Positions 43,523 to 53,858 of a stretch of 64,000 nt of DNA are shown here, piece by piece. Source of the stretch: Ignavibacteriota bacterium (lineage in GTDB: Bacteria > Bacteroidota > Ignavibacteria > UBA10030 > SZUA-254); assembly GCA_016212665.1 (NCBI GenBank), contig JACREZ010000037.1, positions 1-64,000 of the forward strand, given 5' to 3'. The notes under the pieces were generated by a model that ran no database searches, was not told the origin of the DNA, and was given only the letters and a program-made list of their open reading frames with translations. Position 1 is the stretch's first letter. Each line of letters opens with the position of its first letter. The translations under genes were made by a program, and so were the position numbers.

Positions 43523-45658
43523 TTACTTCATCAATATCATTTTGTACGACTGAACGAAATTATCTTTTCCGTCATTCGCTGTCAGACGGTACGTGTAGAT
43601 TCCGCTGGAGACCGACTGACCGGAATTGTTCGTTCCGTCCCATGTCACTTCAAAGAATCCAACATCCTGTTGGGCATCTACTAACGTGCGAACTTCCTGA
43701 CCGAGCATATCATAAATTTTCAATGATACTGACGCAGCATTGGGAAGTTCATACTTGATGGATGTTACCGGGTTGAACGGATTCGGATAGTTTTGATGCA
43801 ACACGAATTGTTGTGGAACGGTGTTCGCATCTCCGGCAGCGAGAACTTCGAGATTACCGCTCAACTCCGGCGTATCGCCGAACTTCGTCCACTTCACGCG
43901 CTGAGAAACAAGTTGGTTTCCGATATAGACTTTCACCAACTCATCTTTCGATGCGCCTTCGTCCTGTGCGGTCGAAGGATTATCGGCAAGAATCGGCAAT
44001 GCGAAAATCCCGTCTGCAAGGAACTTCGCGGTTCCGCATACAACACCATCATTGTCAAGCGCTTTCACTTCGGTTCCCTTCGGAATTATTGTTCCATTCA
44101 TCTGAACATTCTTCCCATAGGCGAACACTGCTTCAGGCATTCCGGAAGATGATAAAGTTTTCCGTTGCGTTGCGCTGGAACCTTCCTTCCGCTTCGCCGA
44201 GAAACCGATACTATCCTCGAAATCAGGATAGACGAAATAACTCGGATAGAAGACGTTCAGGAAATATCCTTTTCCTTCGTTCATGTATTCAAATCCACCG
44301 TTGGGATAGAAGTCAAAGTATTGATAGCCGTCGTCATTCACCCAATCGAGAGCAACATTTAGGTTTTCACCGAGCGATGAGAGTATCGACGAAACATGAT
44401 GTGTTTGGTTTGGTAAATACGATACAAAATTATATCCCGGAAATAACGTAAGAGGAATCGAGGCACAGACCGGTTGACCCCAAACCTGCATACCTTCTAC
44501 ATCATCCCACATGTTAACAAAATATCCTTTTCGGAAATCTGTCGTCTGTAACGGATTATACTCGCCCAACGCCGGAATGTAGAAATCAAATCTCGGCTGG
44601 GTTGAACCATCGTTCACATAATCGAGTATGATTTTGACATTACGAGAATAGAGCGCGTTACCGAACACACCCATGATACTCTGGTCGTGCGGGAGAACAT
44701 TCCAAGAAACGGCATTGTATCCTTCACGCAGAGAAATATTCACCGACTTGAAATCAACACCGATGATGTCATGCCATGTGTAACCGCCTTCGGGAGGGAA
44801 CCCGGGCTGGAAGATTGTTGCACCACAAATTCGCTCGAACTGTAAATCGCAACCGTAACTTATGCCGAAGAGAATTGTGTCGCCTGCTTCAATTCCTGCC
44901 TGACCTTCCTGAATGGAAAGTGCGTAATTCATTCCTTCGAGAACGCTATCGGGCGAAAGTTGTATAAGCGATGCTTTGATGAGTTGATAACTTGTTGTCA
45001 GCGCGACGACGACTGCATGCCTGGGTGCTACCATGTTGTGCATCGTTGCCAAGCCTGCAAAGATTTGTTGACCGGCGCCCGTCGTCTCAAGTTCACCCTG
45101 ACCGGCAAGGAATAATGTATCGGTAGTTTCCCCTGCCATAACGAACAATGATGCAAGATAATCTCCCGGATATGCCGGCGAGAAATCAATATCTACAGTA
45201 ATAGATTCACCGGGATTAATAACCGAACTTCCGTTATTTACAACATTGAATGCACCATCTGTCGTTACAAAAGTGACTTCTACAGCAGATGCTGATTCAT
45301 TGGTGAGTGTTAACGGCAGTGCGAGCGATTCACTCGGTCGGACTGTCGGGAACGTGATACATTTTCTATCGAAGGTAATTCCACCGATAGTTGAATGATT
45401 TCCGAAATCAATATACCAACGGTTACTGATACTGTCTGTCAACTCGATTTCATAACACCCGTCATCTTCATCCGGGAAGGTTTGCACCCAACCTTCTTGC
45501 GGCATTTCACACACCGTGTATTGACCTAAGGGAAGATTCGTAAAGTGGTACTCACCGTTTTCATCCGTTAACGCTCGTGCCGTCACCGGACCTTCAATAA
45601 CAATTGCCCATTCAGGAATTCCCGGTTCATTTTCATCTCTACTTCCGTTTCCGTTCAT
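43523..45658 (-). CDS. C-terminal part of split SdrD-like T9SS protein
   Basis: The 711-residue frame lacks any signal peptide and begins in the middle of an SdrD-B domain (MNGNGSRDENEPGIPEWAIVIEG; the codons before it in the same frame read ISGTKFND). Further on are anchor-like beta domains, two WN-type domains and a T9SS sorting domain ([20 protein letters not shown]) at the end. Together with the 45655-48618 gene it would form one protein of about 1700 residues, joined by a -1 frameshift near 45680. I annotate both pieces as real coding sequence of one gene. Confidence 0.72.
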   Translation of the reverse strand: MNGNGSRDENEPGIPEWAIVIEGPVTARALTDENGEYHFTNLPLGQYTVCEMPQEGWVQTFPDEDDGCYEIELTDSISNRWYIDFGNHSTIGGITFDRKCITFPTVRPSESLALPLTLTNESASAVEVTFVTTDGAFNVVNNGSSVINPGESITVDIDFSPAYPGDYLASLFVMAGETTDTLFLAGQGELETTGAGQQIFAGLATMHNMVAPRHAVVVALTTSYQLIKASLIQLSPDSVLEGMNYALSIQEGQAGIEAGDTILFGISYGCDLQFERICGATIFQPGFPPEGGYTWHDIIGVDFKSVNISLREGYNAVSWNVLPHDQSIMGVFGNALYSRNVKIILDYVNDGSTQPRFDFYIPALGEYNPLQTTDFRKGYFVNMWDDVEGMQVWGQPVCASIPLTLFPGYNFVSYLPNQTHHVSSILSSLGENLNVALDWVNDDGYQYFDFYPNGGFEYMNEGKGYFLNVFYPSYFVYPDFEDSIGFSAKRKEGSSATQRKTLSSSGMPEAVFAYGKNVQMNGTIIPKGTEVKALDNDGVVCGTAKFLADGIFALPILADNPSTAQDEGASKDELVKVYIGNQLVSQRVKWTKFGDTPELSGNLEVLAAGDANTVPQQFVLHQNYPNPFNPVTSIKYELPNAASVSLKIYDMLGQEVRTLVDAQQDVGFFEVTWDGTNNSGQSVSSGIYTYRLTANDGKDNFVQSYKMILMK

Positions 45659-48618
45659 GTCATTGAACTTCGTCCCGGAAATGAGCCGTACAACGGAGCG
45701 GCTGTCACTTCACAATAGACAGTCAAACCAAACAATGTGTACGTACTTGTCCCTGTATTGAAATGTGTTAACACATTTCCTGTTTCAATATCGAACTTGT
45801 AAATCTCCGAGGTTGCAAAATCGCCGCTCCAGAACGAACGACCATCGGGGTCAAGATTCAAAGCAAACCATTGATTCTGACCTTCGGCATCGTATGTCTG
45901 GACGACGTTTCCGAGATTATCCAAGCGATAAATATTTCCTGTTGCGGCGACTAACGCACCACCGCCCGGAAGTAATCGCAACGCATATGCCGGTCGTTCG
46001 GGAAGCGTTCCAAAATCAGGTAACTGCGTGTTCGTCCCGACATCATACCGTTTTACTAAATATCCTTCAGATGTGTAGAACATGGTTGCTTGGTCACCTC
46101 CAATGTCAATCCAGTCTGTTCCTCTATCTTCAATTTCAACCGTAAAATCTGCTATCGAATTTCCTGTTGCATCAAATTTTTTGATGATGGTAGAACCAGC
46201 CTGACCGACGTATGCATTTCCATACTTATCAAATAAGATGGATTCAGGATATCCATTATATCCGCTTCCGAATGTTCCAAGGTTCGTTCCATTCGTATCA
46301 AACTTACTCACAGAATTTGCCGAGAAGTTTGTAACGTAAAGATTTCCCGTAGAGTCGAATGCCATGCCTGTGGTGAAACCACCCAAACCGGTATTCAATA
46401 CCTGAATCAATGTTCCATCCTGACTGAAACGATACACCAAACCATTGTTCACCGAGGCATACACATCACCGCACACAAACGGCGGCGGCGGTGGAATTTC
46501 ATGATTTCCGAAATCAATATTTTCTACGTCAATTCCTGAATTGACTTGAATTTGCCAAGAACTTGTGGATGGATACGTTTGTTGCCAACCTTCCTGAGGT
46601 TCTTCAACAGCATAATAATAACCCGGATAAATATCCGTGAACGAATACTTTCCAAGTGAATCCGTTGTTGCTACCCAACCGCCTCCACCTGTCGTTTTGA
46701 AGTAGGGAATTCGTTCCGGCATTGTTTCTAATTTCTTCCCTTCAGCCAACGGACTCTTTTCCATCAACTTCATTGCAACATCAGAAGCATAAAGATGAAT
46801 AACCCAATTGGCAAGTCCCGGTTCGCCTTCATCTTTGACTCCGTCATTATTCAAGTCATTAAACTTCATTCCCGAAATTGTTACCGGCGTAACCTGCATG
46901 TTGCCGAAGTTCATTTCTGTGTATGTTTCTCCCGGTTCATCAATATTAAAATAATAGTAATACGAGAATGGATATTTCTGTTGCCAACCGGGTTTCGTCT
47001 GTTCATAAATATAGTGGTAACCATTTGTCAAATTCGCGAATATATAATACCCAGTAGAATCTGTCACCGTTGAATCAAAACGATATCCGTTCAGGTCGTA
47101 ATATTCATGGTAAATTACCCATCCCACGATTCCCGATTCGTCAATGTCCCACTCATAATTTCCGTTTGCATCTTCCCACTTATATCCCGAAATGGAACTT
47201 GGCGGAGGATAATTTCCAAAATATAATTTATCCACCACTGCGCCGCTATCAAGCGTAACGGAATATGAACTCTCCGGTGCTGTCTGTGTCCATTGCTCTC
47301 TGTTTATTTCAGAGATTGTATATGTTCCGGGGAGAAGATTTCGGAATGTGTAATTTCCGTACGGGTCAGTCTCGGTAGTCTCTGCATCGGCACCGCTTAA
47401 AACTATCTGCCAACCTTCGATTCCATGTTCTCCTTCATCCCATAGTCCGTTATTGTTAGCATCGAGAAACTTCGCGCCGGAAATTTTTCCTGTTCCGAAT
47501 TCTGTGGGCGCGGAACCGGCAGGTAATGAAACGACAGCGACAACTAACGCGAGGCAATCATTATTCATACCTGTGTATAAATAGACATCATTCACACCGG
47601 GAACGAGTGACGTGGTAATATCAAACTCTTTAATATCCCACATACTACCATTTGTATTATTCGCACTCACGGTGTCGTACGGAACGCTTTTCCCTTCGAA
47701 TATTTGGTCTGTATTCGTAATCGCAACCGTATTCAAATATAAATTGTCATCAACCCAAATTTGTCCATCGGAAACGTGCAGTATCATCGAAGCATTACCT
47801 GATGAATAGTTGATGCCGTTGAGCATGACATTCCAACCGTTCACATCATACGCGTTATCTTCATTTGAATCGTTCCCGTCAAACACAACATAATCGCGGT
47901 TGTTGGTGGAATCGCCATCATCATAAAAAACGATAAGAGAAACTCCATTGATATTTACATTACCACTTTCTTTCAAAAATCCGTTTAGCGAGTACGGTCC
48001 TGCATTTGCGCTGACAATATCGGTAACGTCGGCACGATACGCATGACTGTTCTCAAATCCCCAACAGTTATCATCGGAGAAACCGATATTATCACCGAAG
48101 ATTGTTGTGCCGTTAAATTGAACTTCTGAATTCGCGTCCGGTACGGATGAATTGGTCGGACCATTCCAATAGAGAAATGCTTTCAAAACCGTCCCTGTAT
48201 ATGGCTGTGTTGAAATTGTTCCGACACCGGAATTGCGCATTCCACCATATCCACCGCTTGCCATATCAACGTTCCGCATGATGAGGAAGTTGGAAATATC
48301 GCTCATCGGTGAATGTTGTTCTCCGCCGCGGGAAGAAGTTTCCCTCGCACCGCCGACACGGCGACCGTCCCGTTCATTCACCACAGGTTTCTGCTGTTGT
48401 ATTTGCGAACGGTGTTCTTGAATTTGTTTTTTAATTTCAGCAACTGAGACGTTTGCAGGCAATCCCGTACCGGCATGGTTACTCAGTGAGAAAATCACTT
48501 GAGAAGATTCTTGTTGTTCCTTTGAAACATGTTTGCCACCCGCGATTCCCACGGCAACAAGAAATGATAAACAAAGAACCGAAACGCTGATTATTCGAAA
48601 TGTAGTAGAGAGCTTCAT
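45655..48618 (-). CDS. N-terminal part of split SdrD-like T9SS protein
   Basis: The protein is about 987 residues from ATG 48618 (MKLSTTFRIISVSVLC signal peptide). After a DUF-like N-terminal region (DGRRVGG to about residue 370) there are three SdrD-B repeats, each starting with the I/SGxKxxDxNxNGxxDxxExG signature, then an NHL-type beta-propeller (FSQDGTLIQV, TGNLYVTNFSANSVSKFDTNG). It lacks a C-terminal sorting domain, unlike all the neighbours. The last codons (GSFPGRSSMT) are out-of-frame translation of the next SdrD-B domain. Confidence 0.74.
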   Translation of the reverse strand: MKLSTTFRIISVSVLCLSFLVAVGIAGGKHVSKEQQESSQVIFSLSNHAGTGLPANVSVAEIKKQIQEHRSQIQQQKPVVNERDGRRVGGARETSSRGGEQHSPMSDISNFLIMRNVDMASGGYGGMRNSGVGTISTQPYTGTVLKAFLYWNGPTNSSVPDANSEVQFNGTTIFGDNIGFSDDNCWGFENSHAYRADVTDIVSANAGPYSLNGFLKESGNVNINGVSLIVFYDDGDSTNNRDYVVFDGNDSNEDNAYDVNGWNVMLNGINYSSGNASMILHVSDGQIWVDDNLYLNTVAITNTDQIFEGKSVPYDTVSANNTNGSMWDIKEFDITTSLVPGVNDVYLYTGMNNDCLALVVAVVSLPAGSAPTEFGTGKISGAKFLDANNNGLWDEGEHGIEGWQIVLSGADAETTETDPYGNYTFRNLLPGTYTISEINREQWTQTAPESSYSVTLDSGAVVDKLYFGNYPPPSSISGYKWEDANGNYEWDIDESGIVGWVIYHEYYDLNGYRFDSTVTDSTGYYIFANLTNGYHYIYEQTKPGWQQKYPFSYYYYFNIDEPGETYTEMNFGNMQVTPVTISGMKFNDLNNDGVKDEGEPGLANWVIHLYASDVAMKLMEKSPLAEGKKLETMPERIPYFKTTGGGGWVATTDSLGKYSFTDIYPGYYYAVEEPQEGWQQTYPSTSSWQIQVNSGIDVENIDFGNHEIPPPPPFVCGDVYASVNNGLVYRFSQDGTLIQVLNTGLGGFTTGMAFDSTGNLYVTNFSANSVSKFDTNGTNLGTFGSGYNGYPESILFDKYGNAYVGQAGSTIIKKFDATGNSIADFTVEIEDRGTDWIDIGGDQATMFYTSEGYLVKRYDVGTNTQLPDFGTLPERPAYALRLLPGGGALVAATGNIYRLDNLGNVVQTYDAEGQNQWFALNLDPDGRSFWSGDFATSEIYKFDIETGNVLTHFNTGTSTYTLFGLTVYCEVTAAPLYGSFPGRSSMT

Positions 48619-48770
48619 ACGCACCCCATAATTATTAGTGAATAGATAGTTATTTTGTAAAATGTAATTGTAAAAAAACTTTGCCACGTTGTTAGTGGTT
48701 CATTGGAGCGATGGAGTTTCGGAGAGAAATTTCACCGCTCCAAAACTCCAACAATCCATTACTCCGTTTC

Positions 48771-48803
48771 AAGGTAATTGCCATTCTGAATGGTATTTAC
48801 CTT
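48771..48803. other. Imperfect hairpin between two T9SS genes
   Basis: The arms AAGGTAA/TTACCTT and CCATT/AATGG form an interrupted stem downstream of the 48813 stop on the minus strand. There is no T-tract. The preceding 100 bases contain CATTGGAGCGATGGAG-like repeated words. A terminator role is possible but weak. Confidence 0.35.
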
Positions 48804-48812
48804 AGTTGAGAT

Positions 48813-51800
48813 TTACTTCATGAGCACCATCTTCTGAATGCTCTGGAATCTCGCTTTGCCGCTTGAAGCATCAAGCGGCTCTGCCGTTAATTGATAGAAA
48901 TAGACACCGCTTGCAAGCGCCGAAGCATTGAACGAAATATCATACGCGCCTGCTTCCTGTTCCTGTTCTACGAGCGATGCAACTTCTTTCCCCAACACAT
49001 CAAACACCCGCAAACTGACAGAACTATAAACGGGTAACTCATAACGAATGACGGTCGAAGGATTGAACGGGTTCGGATAGTTTTGATTCAATGCAAATTC
49101 CGCCGGGAGTACATTTTCACTGACGCGTAACCGAACGTTCGTTGTTGCACTTGAAATCGAAATGCTTCCGTTCCCTTTCATTGTTACGGAACGATTGTTC
49201 TGTCCGTCATCATCTGATGTTTCAATTGAATACCGAACATTTATATTCTCATCAATATTCCAGCAGAGCGTTACAGGATACGCGCTTGCTTCAATCTGTA
49301 CCGGGAATGTTTCCGAAGAGACATTCGATGAGTGCAGTGCAATCATGCTGTTCGTTCCAAACCGCGCATCAAATGTTCCGCTTGGCGGAGGAGGCGGCAT
49401 TTCGTATCGGTCCGTGTTGATTCCGTTTTCACGCTGACCAAAATACAGCGATTGTGAATGATTCGCCTTGTCCTTAATCACCAACTCATTCAGATTCTTC
49501 AACACATCAACATCGTTGTGATGCACAATATTCTTTGACGCCGTTGTGTAATTCAAAATCATCTCGCCTGCTTCATCGGTCTTCACCCAGTATGCTTTGC
49601 CCGGGTCAATTGTCGTTTTCACCTGATAGCCGCTATCGGGATTGTACCACGTGAACGAAGAAAGAATATCCACCGGAGGAACCGGGAATACCGCGCTCGT
49701 TGGAATTGATTGCGACACCGAACCAATCATATTCCACTTTGCGCGTACAGCAATCGTGTCATCGCCGCGATATGTTCCTTTTAAGAGATGAAACTTCGAT
49801 GCATTGAACTTTACCCAATACCCTGTTCCGTTTTCCAGCGTGGTGTTACTTATATATCTCCCGTCGAACGAGAAAGCATTCGAGGAGTGAGTCGGGAAGA
49901 CAGAGTCAATCAAGGCATTGGCAACCGTAACCGGTACCGACAACATATTCCATGATGGGCGGAGACTAAATGTTGTCAAATCGAATGACGTACCGTTTGC
50001 AAATGCTAATGACTGCAAATTTGTCCGCCCGGTCGAGCCAAGTTCCGTACCTGCGCCGGTTTGCTTATCAATTAAAATTAATCTGTTTGTCTGTGCTGAG
50101 TAACCGGTAATGCCATACAGATTTCCGTTTCCATCAAAAATAATATCCTGCGTTTGCTGATTGAAACCGGTTGTTCCGACTAATGTTTTTGTCCCGGATG
50201 GCATATTGATTTTATAAATCTGGTCGGGACCGGAAAACGCGCGGACTGAAGCCCACAGTTGTCCATCTACCGGATTGATGGCAAGACCGGCAATAACGAT
50301 TCCAGTATTTGCAATCTCCGTCGCAATTCCGGTATAGAAATTTACACTATAAATTTTTCCATTGATTCTTCCAACATACAACGTTGAATCATTGATAAAT
50401 TCCATTCCTTTCAATGTCGGAAGATTGATTGTAGAAATCGGGTGAGCATCACCGGCTTCGCTATTTACTCGTACAAGCAGATGTGTTGTGCCGACCGGTA
50501 CCAAGCCAATCAATTCGTTCGTCGTCGGGTGAACACGTAAGCTGACAACTTGCTGGTAATCAGAATTACCAATTAACGTTGTCATTCCGTTGCTTTCATC
50601 AATTGTAAACAACCGTCCGCCATCCGAACTGCCGGAGGTTGTGTACATCGTTCCACTTGCCACCGGAATAATTCTGAATCCGACCCCGGATAATTCCACC
50701 TGCAACGGAGAACGCTCGGCATCATTGCTAACAATCTCCAAGGTTGTTGAGAGAACACCTGTATCCTGTGGTACAAACGCAATGTTTAAAGCGAAGGAAT
50801 CACCGGAAGCAATTGAGTATGGATACGATGGTTCATTGAGCAATGTGTAGTGCGGGCTTGATAAAACAATATCCGAAAGTTCAACCGGGTCCACTCCGAA
50901 ATTTCGTAACATGACTGTTTTCCCTGCACCTTGTGTACCGATTTCTCCTTCATCAAAATCTATTGTTGAAGGCGTTCCATAAATATATTTTCCTTCAACC
51001 GGCGATAATTTTATTTTACCTACCCACGTTGCCCAGTTGTTATTGCTCAGTGAATATTCACCATTCACCCAGATTGCCGTTGTATCAACAGGGTCTAATC
51101 CTGCGCCGCTGTAATCGCCCCAACGATTTCTTCCGCCGCCAACTAATTGGTAATGTCCTTCTCCGGCTTTCACCACCACACTTGGCGCCAGTCCGGGCGG
51201 GTCAGTATCTTTTCTTCCAGAAACATACATCCCGGGGTAATCAAACACACTCGAACGTGTGTAGGTAATCACGACACTTTTGTTCGCATCAACCATGAGC
51301 GAAGGATAATAATGCCAATAACTCGGCATCCCCATCGCAACATCTTCCAGGCTTGTTGATGTAAATGGATTCAACCGGACATAACGCAACGATGAATAGG
51401 AACTTCCCGAATCGTAGGCAATCGAGTGTGCCATCCATAAGGAACTGTCGCGATACACAGTCTTGTGCCTTATCGCACTGCCGCCTGCTTCTAATAATGT
51501 GCTCGACCCTCCGAGTTGGTTTGCATTTCCTGCCGAATAATATTCAACAACGGGAACATTCACAGCAGTTAAAGATGGAAATGTTGTCGGATTGGAAATT
51601 GTCCAGACAGTAAAAAATGTTCCCGGTGTATAAGGCGAAGTATTCACCATGAAATGAACATTCGGTTGACCAAACTGAATTGAAGGACGAAGTGAAGTGA
51701 GCGGAACACTTCTGTGGTCGGGCTCACGGAAATCCCAAAAGTCAAACCAACTAACACTTCCCGCAGTACCATTATAGAGTTGAGATTTTTCTATGATTCT

Positions 51801-53000
51801 TACTCTGCTGTATTTTAATGTCGGGTTAAATTCATTGGAAGTAATGTACACCGCATCAGCATCGAATCCGACTTGAGGATAATCGGGTAAGTTTCCTGTA
51901 GCCGAGTCGCCAAGTCCCGCAGGTAACGACCAGTTATACCACGTTCCGTTCGGGTCATCATCATCCGAAACAGAGAGAAGCAGGGAATATGGTTCTGCAA
52001 ATCCACCGCCCGCCATCACCCAACGATTAGCAAAGTGGTCATAAAACACTTGCGGGTCGCTGAAGCCTACTGGATTTCTGACATTTGAAAACCATGAATC
52101 AAGTTCTATTTGGTGAAGCATCGTTCCGTTTTTATCAAAAATCCTGAATCGTGAGTTCACCATCGTAATAACATGGTTCGGACCAACGGCACAAATCGGG
52201 TCGGGAGGAATTGCACCGGAGGGAGTCATTCCCTGAAAATTATTTAACACAACAGGTTGAGAAACGGAATTCGTATTCATCGTTTCTCCTTTTTGAAGAT
52301 TTGAACCGACTTTTCCTGTCGGACGAACTGTCCCTTTCTGCGCTTCAATTAAAGAAGGATAGACAGGATTCTTTATTATTTTTTGTTCTTCATTTTCATT
52401 CGGTTTGATGTTCATAAACAAACCCGTGTTTGTCGTCGCACCGCTTGCAACGGAACCCGTTTTAGGTCCTTGATATAATGGTTTCTGAAAATCCGGAAAA
52501 ACTTCAAACACTAAATCACCACCTGTTGGTACTCCACCATTAGGTCCTCCACCTTTCCACTCTGCTACATGGACAATGTACGTAACGCCCGAGTCTAAAA
52601 AAACTGTCAACTCAGATTGACGAGGATTACCGGGAATAATATCGTCGTTACATTCTACCAAATTAAGACTGTTGCATATACCTGTAAAAAGACCTAACGC
52701 AACATCATAGGCGCCATCCGGACCCGCCGGTGTACTGTACCGCGTTGTAATCGTGAAAAATCTTGTAGTGTCTGGTGTAAACGTGAACCAGACTGTTTTT
52801 CCCCCGCCACCTTCAGCACACGGTAGATATGGGTCAAGAACATTTGATGTTGCCACTCGTGTATTCTGGCTGTAAATATATGGCAATGTATCAACAGCAA
52901 AGGCGCCAATACACTCATCGTTCGCAGGCGCCTGAGCAAAAAGAAATGTCGGCAGTACAAATACCATGACCGCCAGAAAAATAGAAACAGAAAATTTCAT
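48813..53000 (-). CDS. Giant T9SS-exported multidomain protein
   Basis: This 1395-residue protein has a signal peptide (to LFAQ), an N-terminal beta domain with ECIGAFAVD, a region of about 250-650 with [20 protein letters not shown] and propeller-like strands, a choice-of-anchor-D domain (about 680-790), a second propeller ([16 protein letters not shown]), a paired WN domain ([26 protein letters not shown]) shared with the 12314 protease, and a T9SS sorting domain ([20 protein letters not shown]). It is probably a cell-surface adhesin or matrix protein; no catalytic motif is seen. Confidence 0.8.
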   Translation of the reverse strand: MKFSVSIFLAVMVFVLPTFLFAQAPANDECIGAFAVDTLPYIYSQNTRVATSNVLDPYLPCAEGGGGKTVWFTFTPDTTRFFTITTRYSTPAGPDGAYDVALGLFTGICNSLNLVECNDDIIPGNPRQSELTVFLDSGVTYIVHVAEWKGGGPNGGVPTGGDLVFEVFPDFQKPLYQGPKTGSVASGATTNTGLFMNIKPNENEEQKIIKNPVYPSLIEAQKGTVRPTGKVGSNLQKGETMNTNSVSQPVVLNNFQGMTPSGAIPPDPICAVGPNHVITMVNSRFRIFDKNGTMLHQIELDSWFSNVRNPVGFSDPQVFYDHFANRWVMAGGGFAEPYSLLLSVSDDDDPNGTWYNWSLPAGLGDSATGNLPDYPQVGFDADAVYITSNEFNPTLKYSRVRIIEKSQLYNGTAGSVSWFDFWDFREPDHRSVPLTSLRPSIQFGQPNVHFMVNTSPYTPGTFFTVWTISNPTTFPSLTAVNVPVVEYYSAGNANQLGGSSTLLEAGGSAIRHKTVYRDSSLWMAHSIAYDSGSSYSSLRYVRLNPFTSTSLEDVAMGMPSYWHYYPSLMVDANKSVVITYTRSSVFDYPGMYVSGRKDTDPPGLAPSVVVKAGEGHYQLVGGGRNRWGDYSGAGLDPVDTTAIWVNGEYSLSNNNWATWVGKIKLSPVEGKYIYGTPSTIDFDEGEIGTQGAGKTVMLRNFGVDPVELSDIVLSSPHYTLLNEPSYPYSIASGDSFALNIAFVPQDTGVLSTTLEIVSNDAERSPLQVELSGVGFRIIPVASGTMYTTSGSSDGGRLFTIDESNGMTTLIGNSDYQQVVSLRVHPTTNELIGLVPVGTTHLLVRVNSEAGDAHPISTINLPTLKGMEFINDSTLYVGRINGKIYSVNFYTGIATEIANTGIVIAGLAINPVDGQLWASVRAFSGPDQIYKINMPSGTKTLVGTTGFNQQTQDIIFDGNGNLYGITGYSAQTNRLILIDKQTGAGTELGSTGRTNLQSLAFANGTSFDLTTFSLRPSWNMLSVPVTVANALIDSVFPTHSSNAFSFDGRYISNTTLENGTGYWVKFNASKFHLLKGTYRGDDTIAVRAKWNMIGSVSQSIPTSAVFPVPPVDILSSFTWYNPDSGYQVKTTIDPGKAYWVKTDEAGEMILNYTTASKNIVHHNDVDVLKNLNELVIKDKANHSQSLYFGQRENGINTDRYEMPPPPPSGTFDARFGTNSMIALHSSNVSSETFPVQIEASAYPVTLCWNIDENINVRYSIETSDDDGQNNRSVTMKGNGSISISSATTNVRLRVSENVLPAEFALNQNYPNPFNPSTVIRYELPVYSSVSLRVFDVLGKEVASLVEQEQEAGAYDISFNASALASGVYFYQLTAEPLDASSGKARFQSIQKMVLMK

Positions 53001-53210
53001 ACGTTATCCTTTTTGAAAATTTTGGTTGATGATTCTTAAACTTCAATGTAATGAAACATGCAGTGAACTACGGTGTGAATAAACTACGTGTTTCATTGTA
53101 GTAGTTGAAAAACGGGCTTTTTAGCAGTCGAATTGTAACTAAACTCCATGATAAAAACAAGGAGTTTTTAGAAAAATATTCAAGTATGGGGTGTTATTTC
53201 AACATGTCGA

Positions 53211-53645
53211 ATGAAAGTAGAACAACCTCTATGCAATCGAGATCGGGAACCCATGAAGCGAATACTGGAATCCGTAGAGCAGTTGAGGAAGTCCGCAACG
53301 CAATTACGGGAGTCCGTGACGCAAGTACGGGAGTCCGTGGCATGGCTACGGGAGTCCGTGGCGCGGCTACGGGAGTCCGTGGCACAGGTACGGGAGTCCG
53401 TGGCGCGGCTACGGGAGTCCGTGGCGCGGCTACGGGAGTCCGTGGCACAAACACGGGAGTCCGTGGCACAAGCACGGGAGTCCGTGGCACAAGTACGGGA
53501 GTCCGTGGCACAAGTACGGGAGTCCGTGGCACGGCTACGGGAGTCCGTGGCGCGGCTACGGGAGTCCGTGGCTCGGCTACGGGAGTCCGCGGCGGAGTTA
53601 CGGACGTCCGGAATTCAATTACGGACGGAAAACAATCGAAATTAG
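53211..53645 (+). CDS. Heptad-repeat coiled-coil protein encoded by a 21-bp array
   Basis: The 144-residue frame from ATG 53211 reads LRESVAR / LRESVAQ / VRESVAQ heptads about 14 times, flanked by diverged but in-register heptads (RILESVEQLRKSATQ at the start, RESAAELRTSGIQ at the end). Val falls at position a and Leu at d, the pattern of a long parallel coiled coil of about 100 residues. Two other plus frames and one minus frame are also open because 21 is a multiple of three. I favour this frame because unit-to-unit changes are mostly synonymous here (GCG/GCA/GCT; CAA/CAG) or R/Q swaps. No strong Shine-Dalgarno is visible, so expression is uncertain. Confidence 0.5.
   Translation: MKVEQPLCNRDREPMKRILESVEQLRKSATQLRESVTQVRESVAWLRESVARLRESVAQVRESVARLRESVARLRESVAQTRESVAQARESVAQVRESVAQVRESVARLRESVARLRESVARLRESAAELRTSGIQLRTENNRN
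53268..53628. repeat. 21-bp tandem array, about 17 copies
   Basis: Units of the form CGGGAGTCCGTGGCGCGGCTA repeat with substitutions confined mainly to the last nine bases. The ends decay gradually. There are no spacers between units, so it is not a CRISPR array. Confidence 0.92.
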
Positions 53646-53703
53646 AACGTTTTCACACAATGAAGGATAATAACCTTGCTGCCTCATACCCAAAAGATGC
53701 TGT

Positions 53704-53759
53704 GGGATTGCTTCATCCTGCTCTACGAGCCATTGGCTGAAGCGGGATGAAGCAATCCC
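53704..53759. repeat. Long imperfect hairpin GGGATTGCTTCATCC
   Basis: The arms GGGATTGCTTCATCC and GGATGAAGCAATCCC pair over about 18 bp with one mismatch around a 17-nt loop. Flanking TGTGGG/CCCACA-like bases extend the dyad. It lies between the coiled-coil array and a convergent minus-strand gene. The sequence resembles widely dispersed intergenic palindromes. There is no T-tract. Confidence 0.6.
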
Positions 53760-53802
53760 TACCCCACAACGACTATTCGGCGACATGCTCCTGATATACA
53801 AA

Positions 53803-53832
53803 ACAAAAAGTGGCAGGAGTTCGTCCTGCCAC
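53803..53832 (-). terminator. Intrinsic terminator of the 53859 gene
   Basis: The stem GTGGCAGGA/TCCTGCCAC with a 5-nt loop (53810-53832) is followed on the minus strand by TTTTTGTTTTG. It lies 27 nt beyond the stop codon of the minus-strand gene. Confidence 0.85.
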
Positions 53833-53858
53833 ATGATTGAGGAGTTCGTATGCTGAGG

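Noticed and set aside
45640-45700. Programmed -1 ribosomal frameshift site
   Set aside because: No slippery heptamer or adjacent pseudoknot-like structure is seen near the join; a simple indel is more likely.
53194-53532. Minus-strand frame with PRTPV repeats
   Set aside because: Shadow of the same 21-bp array with no ribosome-binding site.
53105-53740. 211-codon plus-strand frame with TGVRGAA repeats across the same 21-bp array
   Set aside because: It is open only because 21 is a multiple of three; unit differences change residues in this frame (T/S/M/A, N/S/G), whereas they are mostly synonymous in the 53211 frame. It also has unstructured, non-repeat ends.
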